DNA of 5,538 nt, taken from Chloroflexota bacterium (GTDB lineage Bacteria > Chloroflexota > Anaerolineae > Anaerolineales > Villigracilaceae). The position numbers and the translations under genes were made by a program. Below, piece after piece: positions 1 to 5,446 of this stretch (position 1 is the first letter of the stretch; every line of letters starts with the position of its first letter). Under the pieces are notes generated by a model that was given only the letters and a program-made list of their open reading frames with translations, did no database searches and was not told the origin of the DNA. Where the stretch lies: contig JAKANW010000139.1 of assembly GCA_021823555.1 (NCBI GenBank), forward strand, positions 1-5,538. Reading direction: 5' to 3'.

Positions 1-944
1 GGTCAGATTCTGTGCCGATGCCCACGAACGTGGCTCCAGGCCAGACCGTGGATGTCAGCGTCGTGCTCACTGCTCCTGCCACTGCGGGTACCTACCGCGG
101 TTACTGGAAGTTCAAGAACGCCAGCGGTGTGCCCTTTGGCATTGGTTCCGCGGGCACCAAATCCTGGTGGGTCGAGATCAAGGTCTATGGCACGCCAGTG
201 ACGCCTCCCACGCCGGGCACACCTGTCACGCCGGGAACGCCCATTCCTGGCACGGCCTATGACTTCGCCTCCAACGTTTGTTCAGCGGCCTGGTTCAGCG
301 GCGCAGGGCAACTGCCTTGTCCCGGCACGGACGGTGACGCCAGGGGCTTCGTATTCCCGGTCGCCAATCCTCAGTTGGAAAACGGCGCCATCGTTTCGCA
401 GCTTGGCCTGGTGACCTACCCGCAAGGGATCTATAACGGTTATATCCAAGGCTTCTATCCACCTTACACTGTCAGGACTGGCGACCGCTTCCGCTCCATC
501 GTCAACTGTGCATATGGCGCCACCTCCTGCTATGTGGTCTTCCGCCTCGATTACCAGATCGGCAGCGGCTCCATTCAAACCTACTGGGCGTTTGTGGAGA
601 AGTACGAAGGTCTGTATTACCAGGCCGATTTTGACCTCTCGCCGCTGGCTGGGCAGAGCGTCAAGTTCATCCTGACCGTGCTGGCGACCGGCTCATCTTC
701 GGGTGACCGCGCCTTGTGGGTCGCGCCGATCATCTACAACGGTGTTCTCCCCGCTACGGCTATCGTTCCATCTGCTACGCCAACCCTGGCAGCGCCTCCG
801 ACCTCCACATTCACACCGGTTCCTCCCACGAACACATCGGCGCCGCCAACTGCCACGAACACAACGGTTCCTCCCACCGAGACACCAATCCCGCCGACTC
901 CTACCAACACGACGGCGCCTCCCAGCGAAACCCCGACACCCTAG
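1..944 (+). CDS. NBR1-Ig-like domain secreted protein, 3' fragment (5' end outside window)
   Basis: The reading frame is open at the left edge (first whole codon at base 3) and stops at TAG 942-944, so this is the C-terminal ~313 residues of a longer protein. The GTG at 12 is not a credible start because it falls inside a domain. Numbering from that GTG: residues 1-59 are the second half of an NBR1-type Ig-like domain, with the typical APGQTVDVSV strand, a TAGTYRGYWK strand and a final WWVEIKV strand. Residues 60-81 are a Thr/Pro linker. Residues 82-247 form a beta-rich domain with many aromatic residues and four cysteines (90, 103, 166, 173), possibly two disulfides; I do not recognise this domain. 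Residues 248-310 are a Pro/Thr/Ser/Ala tail. Proteins of this build are common in Anaerolineae and are usually exported. No enzyme motif is visible. Nothing follows the tail: no membrane helix or sorting signal. Confidence 0.8.
   Translation, partial: SDSVPMPTNVAPGQTVDVSVVLTAPATAGTYRGYWKFKNASGVPFGIGSAGTKSWWVEIKVYGTPVTPPTPGTPVTPGTPIPGTAYDFASNVCSAAWFSGAGQLPCPGTDGDARGFVFPVANPQLENGAIVSQLGLVTYPQGIYNGYIQGFYPPYTVRTGDRFRSIVNCAYGATSCYVVFRLDYQIGSGSIQTYWAFVEKYEGLYYQADFDLSPLAGQSVKFILTVLATGSSSGDRALWVAPIIYNGVLPATAIVPSATPTLAAPPTSTFTPVPPTNTSAPPTATNTTVPPTETPIPPTPTNTTAPPSETPTP
795..941 (+). repeat. Degenerate Pro/Thr repeat tract (PPT units)
   Basis: The tail of the first protein is built of units starting PPT or PPS. 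Their lengths are 9, 7, 9, 7 and 9 residues, followed by a last 8-residue piece. Each unit is rich in Thr, Asn and Ala, and five units end in V, A or I. At DNA level this gives alternating 27- and 21-base spacing of related CCTCC(C/G)A-like words. Such tracts act as extended, often glycosylated, spacers in surface proteins (family knowledge). Here the tract is terminal instead of joining two domains. Confidence 0.6.
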
Positions 945-973
945 CAGCGGACTACTCCGCCTCTTTCCAGACG

Positions 974-1003
974 AAGGGCCTGGTCCTCGTGACCAGGCCC
1001 TTT
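974..1003 (+). terminator. Rho-independent-type terminator after the first gene
   Basis: A perfect 12-bp stem, AAGGGCCTGGTC (974-985) with GACCAGGCCCTT (991-1002), closes on a 5-base loop, CTCGT. A short T run (1001-1003) ends at CC, so the U tract is weak but the stem is very stable. It lies 30 bases after the first gene's stop and ends 14 bases before the next start codon. A smaller hairpin (GCGGA 947-951 with TCCGC 956-960, 4-base loop) followed by CTCTTTCC lies just upstream and may assist. Confidence 0.75.
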
Positions 1004-1016
1004 CCAAGTCCCGACC

Positions 1017-1736
1017 ATGTCCCGCGAACGTCCCACCCTCCTGCTCGCCGATGACGATCCGACCATTGCCGACAGCCTGGCCCCGTTCCTTGAACGCGCT
1101 GGTTTCCACGTCCTGGTCGTCAAGGATGGTGCAGCCGCGCTTGACAAGGCCCAGTCTCACCGGCCCGATTTGATCATCCTGGATGTACTCATGCCGCGCA
1201 TGGATGGGCGTGAGACCCTGCGTCGTTTGCGCCGCGCCAACCAGTGGACCCCCACCATCCTGTTGACGCAGGTGGGGGAGGCCGCCGAGCGCGCCCTGGC
1301 GCTTGAAGAGGGCGCCGACGATTACCTCAATAAGCCCTTCGATCCACATGAATTACTGGCGCGCATCCGCGCCGTTCTGCGACGCGCCCGCCCGGGTGGG
1401 CGTTCCCTTTCCACCTCCTGGTTATTGAGTGCAGGCGAACTCGTCCTGGATCGCCGTGCCCGCCGCGTGACGCTGGCAGGCGCGACCCTTGACCTGACTC
1501 CCAAAGCCCTGGCTGTGCTCGAATACATGATGACCCACCCTGATGAAGCCATCAGCCGTGAGCGCCTGCTGGAAGTGGTCTGGGGTTGGGAATATCCCGC
1601 CGGGACGCGCACGGTGGACACGCGCATGGCCGAATTGCGCCGCGCTTTGAACGATGATCCTGCCGAGCCGCGCTTCATCGAGACCATTCCGGGTGAAGGC
1701 TATCGCTTCATCGCTGTCGTCCATGGGGAGGGCTGA
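1017..1736 (+). CDS. OmpR/PhoB-family response regulator
   Basis: This 239-residue protein is the DNA-binding output partner of the kinase that follows. An N-terminal receiver domain (about residues 6-120) shows the acidic pair D12/D13, phosphoacceptor D56 in LIILDVLMPRMDG, switch threonine T84, and the GADDYLNKPF signature with K106. A winged-helix domain (about 138-235) shows the recognition helix region GTRTVDTRMAELRRAL (196-211) and the wing GEGYRF (226-231). Length and domain order are standard for the family. The start at ATG 1017 is the only one possible: an in-frame TGA lies at 990-992, no other start codon lies between, and the first beta strand begins at residue 7. No Shine-Dalgarno sequence precedes it and a terminator hairpin ends 14 bases upstream. 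Its target genes are not known; the adjacent sigma gene or its own operon are candidates by position only. Confidence 0.93.
   Translation: MSRERPTLLLADDDPTIADSLAPFLERAGFHVLVVKDGAAALDKAQSHRPDLIILDVLMPRMDGRETLRRLRRANQWTPTILLTQVGEAAERALALEEGADDYLNKPFDPHELLARIRAVLRRARPGGRSLSTSWLLSAGELVLDRRARRVTLAGATLDLTPKALAVLEYMMTHPDEAISRERLLEVVWGWEYPAGTRTVDTRMAELRRALNDDPAEPRFIETIPGEGYRFIAVVHGEG
1727..1731 (+). promoter_or_regulatory. Ribosome binding site for the histidine kinase (TTG start)
   Basis: GGAGG inside the purine run GGGGAGGG (1725-1732) lies 7 bases before TTG 1739. It sits within the last codons of the response regulator. It supports the unusual TTG start, which also places the charged N-terminus directly before the first membrane helix, and it suggests translational coupling across the 2-base gap. 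Confidence 0.75.
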
Positions 1737-1738
1737 CC

Positions 1739-2680
1739 TTGCCGAAAAAGAATTGGCGGACGATCCTGCTTGTCAGCCTACCGTGGTTATTGGGCGCGCT
1801 GGCCTCTGTTCTGGCGCAGGCCTTTTTGCAACCCGTCCCGCTGCTGGTGTTCAAAGTGGATGTTGGGATGGTGGCGTTTGTTTTGGGCGTCCTATGCTCG
1901 ATCTTTCTGGCTGGCATGGTCTGGAACGGACGGCGGAAGGAAAGCCAGGCCCGCCGCCAATTGGACAGGTCCCTGCGCGAAGCCGCCCTCAGCCAGCGCC
2001 GTTTTTTGCGCCGCCTTGACCACGAGATCAAGAATCCACTGACTGGCTTGCAGGCTGCCCTGGCCAATGTCCGTGAATCGCGTTTCACAGCCGAACGCAA
2101 GAGCGCGGCTGAAAACGCCGGGCGCGCCGTGGATCGCCTCATCCGCCTGCTGGCCGACCTGCGTAAACTCTCCGACTTGGAAGAGCGTCCGCTGGAACGC
2201 CTGCCGGTAGATATCCCTGCTTTGTTGGAAGAGATTGTCGGAGCCGTAAAATCCCTGCCGGCGCATCAGGATCGTCACGTCAACGTGCTCATCTCGCGCG
2301 TTCCCTGGCCGTTCCCGCCTGTCACCGGCGACCGGGATTTGCTTGGCCTCGTGTTTTATAACCTGGTCGAGAACGCGCTCAAATTTACCTGTGCGGATGA
2401 CTCGCTGGAGGTGCGCGCCATCGAAGGCGGCAGGGACATCGTGGTCGAGGTGGCTGATTCAGGGCCGGGCATCCCCGCAGATGATCTGGAACGCATTTTT
2501 GAGGAACTTTATCGGGGCGCGAACGCGCGGGGTACGGAAGGCAGCGGCCTCGGTCTGGCCCTGGTGCGGCGGATCGTCGCCCTGCATAACGGTCAGGTAA
2601 CGGTCCGCAGCCAACAGGAAGATCCGCGCGGTACGGTTTTCACCGTCCGCCTGCCCGTTATGAAACGCGGCAAACCCTGA
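1739..2680 (+). CDS. Membrane sensor histidine kinase with minimal extracytoplasmic loop
   Basis: This 313-residue protein is the cognate kinase of the preceding response regulator, which it should phosphorylate. After a basic N-terminus (MPKKN), two hydrophobic helices (about residues 8-29 and 42-62) are separated by only about 10 residues, so there is no periplasmic sensor domain. A charged, probably coiled-coil linker (64-90) leads to the dimerisation and phosphoacceptor helix with HEIKNPL (phospho-His 95). The ATPase domain has the N box NLVENALKF (208-216), the G1 box DSGPGIP (240-246), an F-box-like IFEELYRG (253-260) and the G2 box GSGLGLAL (268-275). All catalytic motifs are intact. 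The gene starts at TTG 2 bases after the regulator's stop, so the two form an operon. The signal is unknown; the layout resembles kinases that sense within the membrane or through a partner protein (inference). Confidence 0.93.
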   Translation: MPKKNWRTILLVSLPWLLGALASVLAQAFLQPVPLLVFKVDVGMVAFVLGVLCSIFLAGMVWNGRRKESQARRQLDRSLREAALSQRRFLRRLDHEIKNPLTGLQAALANVRESRFTAERKSAAENAGRAVDRLIRLLADLRKLSDLEERPLERLPVDIPALLEEIVGAVKSLPAHQDRHVNVLISRVPWPFPPVTGDRDLLGLVFYNLVENALKFTCADDSLEVRAIEGGRDIVVEVADSGPGIPADDLERIFEELYRGANARGTEGSGLGLALVRRIVALHNGQVTVRSQQEDPRGTVFTVRLPVMKRGKP

Positions 2681-2694
2681 TGTTACAAAATTGA

Positions 2695-2717
2695 CACAGG
2701 CCAGTTGCGCGCCTGTG
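2695..2717. promoter_or_regulatory. Inverted repeat 1 upstream of sigma gene (possible operator)
   Basis: CACAGGC (2695-2701) and GCCTGTG (2711-2717) form a perfect 7-bp dyad with a 9-base spacer, 14 bases after the kinase stop codon. No T run follows, so a terminator is unlikely. Direct TGACA copies lie at 2692-2696 and 2716-2720. Position and symmetry suggest a binding site for a dimeric regulator near the sigma promoter. Confidence 0.4.
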
Positions 2718-2735
2718 ACATCGGCGATGTATAAA
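2705..2735 (+). promoter_or_regulatory. Candidate promoter for the sigma gene
   Basis: TATAAA at 2730-2735 is a good -10 hexamer and would start transcription near 2742, leaving a leader of about 19 bases that contains the ribosome binding site. The best-placed -35 is weak: TTGCGC at 2705-2710 with a 19-bp spacer. A perfect TTGACA at 2691-2696 is 33 bp away, too far to pair with this -10; its own -10 at normal spacing would be the poor TGTGAC (2714-2719). A weak -35 fits a promoter that needs an activator. Confidence 0.35.
2718..2730. promoter_or_regulatory. 13-bp palindrome adjoining the -10 element (possible operator)
   Basis: ACATCG-G-CGATGT is a perfect 6-bp inverted repeat around one central base. 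It begins right after inverted repeat 1 and its last T is the first base of the TATAAA hexamer. A protein bound here would overlap RNA polymerase, as expected for a repressor site. No known regulator consensus is recognised. Confidence 0.4.
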
Positions 2736-2745
2736 GAATGTGTGC

Positions 2746-2753
2746 GGAAAGGA
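2746..2753 (+). promoter_or_regulatory. Ribosome binding site for the sigma gene, in a hairpin loop
   Basis: GGAAAGGA lies 7 bases before ATG 2761 and selects that start over the in-frame GTG at 2740, which has no purine-rich site before it. The site fills almost all of the 9-base loop of a perfect 8-bp inverted repeat, ATGTGTGC (2738-2745) with GCACACAT (2755-2762), whose right arm includes the first two bases of the start codon. Confidence 0.65.
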
Positions 2754-2760
2754 TGCACAC

Positions 2761-3396
2761 ATGTTGATTTTCTCATACGACGAACAATGCTTGATCCGGG
2801 CGGCGCAGCAAGGGGACTTGGAAGCCTTCAATCAACTGGTATTGAATTACGAAAACCTGTTGTTCCGCATCGCGCTGAATATTCTGAATGATGAAGACGC
2901 GGCCGCCGATGCCACGCAGGAGGCCTTTCTTTCTGCCTTCCGCAGCCTGGGCTTGTTTCGGGGCGGGTCCTTGCGCGGCTGGCTGACGCGCATTGCGGTC
3001 AATGCCTGCTATGACCAGTTGCGTTATCTGCGCCGCCGCCCTACCCAGCCTTTGGAACAAGTGGATGATTTTGGGGATGTGATGGATTCGGCGCTGCGGC
3101 TGGCAGATCCGGCGCGCCTGCCCCTTGAGCAGGTCGAGCAGCGCGAACTGGAACACGCCATTCACCAATGCCTGGAAAGACTGGCGCCCAAGTATCGCAC
3201 GGTCACGATCCTGGTGGACGTGCAGGGGCTGTCCTATGAAGAAGCTGCTGCGGTTTTGCGCGTTCCGGTTGGTACGATCAAGAGCCGCCTGGCGCGCGCC
3301 CGCCTGGCCTTGCGCAGCGCGTTGGCTGCATATCAGGATTTGTTCCCTTATCGGGTAAACATCGTAAAACCTATCCGCCTGCCCGAGCTTGTTTGA
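2761..3396 (+). CDS. ECF-type RNA polymerase sigma factor (sigma-70 family, RpoE-like)
   Basis: This 211-residue protein directs RNA polymerase to a dedicated promoter set. Region sigma-2 covers about residues 18-92: the core-binding stretch DEDAAADATQEAFLSAF (44-60) and the -10-recognition helix GWLTRIAVNACYDQLR (73-88). A linker rich in acidic residues and proline (93-130) leads to region sigma-4 (about 133-188), with the helix-turn-helix LSYEEAAAVLRVPVGTIKSRL (157-177). Sigma-3 is absent, as in all ECF factors. A tail of about 22 residues, ending in KPIRLPELV, extends past sigma-4. ATG 2761 is chosen because it has a well-spaced GGAAAGGA and places the usual DEQCLIRAAQQGD opening near the N-terminus. 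No anti-sigma gene follows; the next gene is a lipoprotein. It could be controlled by the upstream two-component pair (inference from position). Confidence 0.93.
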   Translation: MLIFSYDEQCLIRAAQQGDLEAFNQLVLNYENLLFRIALNILNDEDAAADATQEAFLSAFRSLGLFRGGSLRGWLTRIAVNACYDQLRYLRRRPTQPLEQVDDFGDVMDSALRLADPARLPLEQVEQRELEHAIHQCLERLAPKYRTVTILVDVQGLSYEEAAAVLRVPVGTIKSRLARARLALRSALAAYQDLFPYRVNIVKPIRLPELV

Positions 3397-3415
3397 GTAT
3401 ACTTATTATCTGATG

Positions 3416-3487
3416 TTACGCACCGCCCCGCAGGTTTACTCCAAAATCAAGCTTGAGCTACGGCAACCTGCGAGACGTTCTGCGTAA
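3416..3487. repeat. Concentric nested inverted repeat between sigma and lipoprotein genes
   Basis: Three perfect symmetric elements share one centre within 1 base. The outer arms are TTACGCA (3416-3422) and TGCGTAA (3481-3487), centre 3451.5. The middle arms are CGCAGGTT (3429-3436) and AACCTGCG (3465-3472), centre 3450.5. The core is the palindrome TCAAGCTTGA (3447-3456), centre 3451.5. As RNA this would fold into one long hairpin with two internal loops. It fills 72 of the 115 bases between the genes and ends 14 bases before the lipoprotein's ribosome binding site. No T run follows, so a simple terminator is unlikely. AT-rich -10-like words (TATACT 3398-3403, TATTAT 3404-3409) just precede it without a credible -35. 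It could be a leader RNA structure, an mRNA processing or stability element, an operator, or a small mobile repeat. Confidence 0.55.
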
Positions 3488-3501
3488 GGTGAGTTGTTAT
3501 C

Positions 3502-3505
3502 GGAG
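3502..3505 (+). promoter_or_regulatory. Ribosome binding site for the lipoprotein gene
   Basis: GGAG lies 6 bases before ATG 3512 and selects it over the in-frame TTG at 3494. ATG 3512 also gives a textbook lipoprotein signal peptide, with the lysine at position 2. Confidence 0.7.
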
Positions 3506-3511
3506 ACGCGA

Positions 3512-5446
3512 ATGAAGACTCTATTGCACGCCCTGGCATCCCTCCTGTTTGTTTTCCTGGCTGCCTGTGGCACCTTGGAAGTGGCCCTGGATAAAACGCC
3601 GGCGCCATCCTCCGACCTTTCCGCTCAGGACACACCTCAACCTGCCACCGGGCAAGGGGCCGCGCCTCAACTGACCGTGGACTCCACTTCCGATGAAATC
3701 CAGCAGGCCATGTTGACCAGCGCCACAAAATGGAAGACGATTTGGCTGGATGGCGCGGTGACGTGGTACGCGCCGGACGGGACTGCTTCCAAGCAGGTCT
3801 ACCATGAACAAACCTGGATTGACCAGATGACCAGCCGTTTCCGTATTTTATTGAGCGCGGCAAACAGTGATGCGCCGGAAACCTTCAAAGCCTGTGACGG
3901 CGCGACCATTCTCGAAATGAACGTGAAGAGCGGGCAGAGCCAATCCAGTCCTTTGCCGGATTTTGCTCACGCCGGGCAATATGTCCCTACGATGGAGGCA
4001 GGAGTGGCCTATCCGAATCCATTATGGGGACAGATCGGCACACCGCTTTCCGAGATGGTGTTTTCATCGAACTATGCCCAAAACCAGGGCACGTTCAAAC
4101 CGGTCAATACGGAGGTGATCGCAGGCCGGCGGACGCTTGCGATTGAATGGACGTACGCGGGGAATTCCCAGCTGTCCTTCCGCGCCTGGCTGGATGTTGA
4201 AACGGCGATCATGTTGAAGTTGCAGGAATTTGGCAAGTCAGGCGGAGATACATTGACGGGAGAGCGCGTGGTCAATCAGGTCGTGTATGACGCGGCCTTT
4301 GATTCTTCCCTGTTCGGGATTCCCTCCGTCACGCCGCAGTTTGGGGATATCGCTGGTACGGCCACGAATGCTGCGGTAACGGAAGCAACTTTCCCGTCCG
4401 CGCAGGATGCGTTGGGAAATCTATACTTCTTTACCTTGCCGCATCAGGCGGGTCAGAATCCCCAACTCGTCCGCCTGCCCGGTTCGTGTGTGGTTGGATG
4501 GGCGACTTGCCCGCAATTGGAAACTATTGCTGCGCCGTTCCCATTTTCATTCAGCTTGAGCGCCCTGGCCTGGTCGCCGGATGGGAAACTGGCTGCCTTT
4601 GCTTATCCCGACAACGCGAATGGAACCCCGTACAAGTTGTGGCTCTTTGATCCTGCGTTGAAATCCTGGAGGTCATTGGCTGAGTTCCCGTACATGGACC
4701 CGCCGTACTGGTCACCGGATGGGGCGTGGCTGGCTTTCCGTGAGCAGGATGGAAAGGGCGGGGAGGATGTTTATGTGATCCACCGCGATGGCACAGGCTT
4801 GAAAAACCTGACAGCCAGTGGGGATCTGCCGGTGAATGGCCGCCCTTATGTGATAGATGGCTGGCTGGCCGAGAACATCATCATCCGCTCGGGCTTGCCG
4901 GGCAAGGCAGGTTCGGTGTATTTGATCCGCGCCAGTGATGGAACCATCCGGCCGATGTCCGAGACGCTGTTGACCAGGTCCGTGCTGTTTCCGTCGCAGG
5001 GTGGTTCCTTCCTGGCCTACGACAATTACGACGATGGCAGCCAGAAGCATGTGCTGCAAGTCCTGGAACCGGATGGCGCCAACCCGGTGACGCTGGCCTC
5101 CTTTGCGGGCGGCAGTTTATACCCCATTGTCTGGTCGCCGGATGAAAGCCGCATTGCCTTTGCGTATTTCGCCAATTATGTCAGCGGCAATCCTTCTGCC
5201 AGCGTGTACGTGGTGGGACGCGACGGGCGTGGCCTGACCCAGGTCTATCAGGGCGTGACGGTCGGTTCCATTCACTTCTCGCCGGATGGAAAATTCCTGC
5301 TGGTGGAGGAAACAACTTCTCCCACCGGCGGACACCTCTTTATCGTCAATCTCGAGACGCTGGAACAGCGCATCCTGCAAGCCCCCGGCCTGTCCCTCGA
5401 TACTGATTGGTATGCTCCCTCCTGGGATAGCCAAGCATCGCCCTGA
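3512..5446 (+). CDS. Lipoprotein with LolA/RseB-like N-terminal region and TolB-like beta-propeller
   Basis: This 644-residue protein begins with a lipoprotein signal peptide: MKTLLHALAS, a hydrophobic stretch, then the lipobox LAAC with lipidated Cys19. A low-complexity Pro/Ala/Ser/Thr spacer (28-56) follows. Residues about 60-270 show alternating strands, including LSFRAWLDVETAIMLKLQEF (221-240) and VVNQVVYDAAFDSSLF (253-268). These resemble the strand pattern and closing 'D..F' motif of LolA/RseB-fold proteins; this assignment is tentative. The C-terminal half is a PD40/TolB-like propeller with SPDG-type blade motifs at LAWSPDGKLAAF (352-363), PYWSPDGAWLAF (398-409), IVWSPDESRIAF (539-550) and IHFSPDGKFLLV (587-598), and paired DG loops at 425-428 and 570-573. 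C326 and C333 may form a disulfide. It should sit on the outer face of the membrane. No catalytic motif is seen; a binding or sensory role is likely. Its position after a sigma gene that lacks an anti-sigma suggests a link to that regulator (inference). Confidence 0.85.
   Translation: MKTLLHALASLLFVFLAACGTLEVALDKTPAPSSDLSAQDTPQPATGQGAAPQLTVDSTSDEIQQAMLTSATKWKTIWLDGAVTWYAPDGTASKQVYHEQTWIDQMTSRFRILLSAANSDAPETFKACDGATILEMNVKSGQSQSSPLPDFAHAGQYVPTMEAGVAYPNPLWGQIGTPLSEMVFSSNYAQNQGTFKPVNTEVIAGRRTLAIEWTYAGNSQLSFRAWLDVETAIMLKLQEFGKSGGDTLTGERVVNQVVYDAAFDSSLFGIPSVTPQFGDIAGTATNAAVTEATFPSAQDALGNLYFFTLPHQAGQNPQLVRLPGSCVVGWATCPQLETIAAPFPFSFSLSALAWSPDGKLAAFAYPDNANGTPYKLWLFDPALKSWRSLAEFPYMDPPYWSPDGAWLAFREQDGKGGEDVYVIHRDGTGLKNLTASGDLPVNGRPYVIDGWLAENIIIRSGLPGKAGSVYLIRASDGTIRPMSETLLTRSVLFPSQGGSFLAYDNYDDGSQKHVLQVLEPDGANPVTLASFAGGSLYPIVWSPDESRIAFAYFANYVSGNPSASVYVVGRDGRGLTQVYQGVTVGSIHFSPDGKFLLVEETTSPTGGHLFIVNLETLEQRILQAPGLSLDTDWYAPSWDSQASP

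Noticed and set aside
12..20. GTG 12 or ATG 18 as a real start of the first protein.
   Set aside because: The frame is open to the left edge and the residues there are inside an Ig-like domain, so the gene is truncated by the window.
703..1173. Plus-strand open frame of 156 codons in another frame over the end of the first gene and the start of the regulator.
   Set aside because: Its Arg/Pro/His-rich low-complexity product comes from the repeat tract read out of frame, and it overlaps the clearly coding receiver domain.
693..1349. Long antisense open frame of 218 codons spanning the Pro/Thr tail, the terminator and the response regulator start.
   Set aside because: It crosses a terminator and two well-supported sense genes. 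Its Gly/Arg-rich run is just the complement of the Pro/Thr codons.
2695..2717. Inverted repeat after the kinase gene as its terminator.
   Set aside because: The stem is only 7 bp with a 9-base loop and no T run follows.
2691..2735. TTGACA (2691) paired with TATAAA (2730) as a consensus housekeeping promoter.
   Set aside because: The spacer would be 33 bp, about twice the usual length.
2740..2763. GTG 2740 as the start of the sigma factor, adding 7 residues.
   Set aside because: It lies only 5 bases after the TATAAA hexamer, has no ribosome binding site, and ATG 2761 has a good one.
3398..3409. TATACT and TATTAT as a promoter for the lipoprotein gene.
   Set aside because: Both resemble -10 elements, but no acceptable -35 lies 15-19 bp upstream, so only an activator- or alternative-sigma-dependent promoter would fit. 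Not called.
3416..3487. Nested inverted repeat as a miniature transposable element.
   Set aside because: No matching target-site duplication flanks the arms (GATG versus GGTG) and the arms are only 7 bp. It remains possible if many copies exist.
3494..3514. TTG 3494 as the start of the lipoprotein, adding 6 residues.
   Set aside because: ATG 3512 has GGAG at proper spacing and gives the expected short basic start of a lipoprotein signal peptide.
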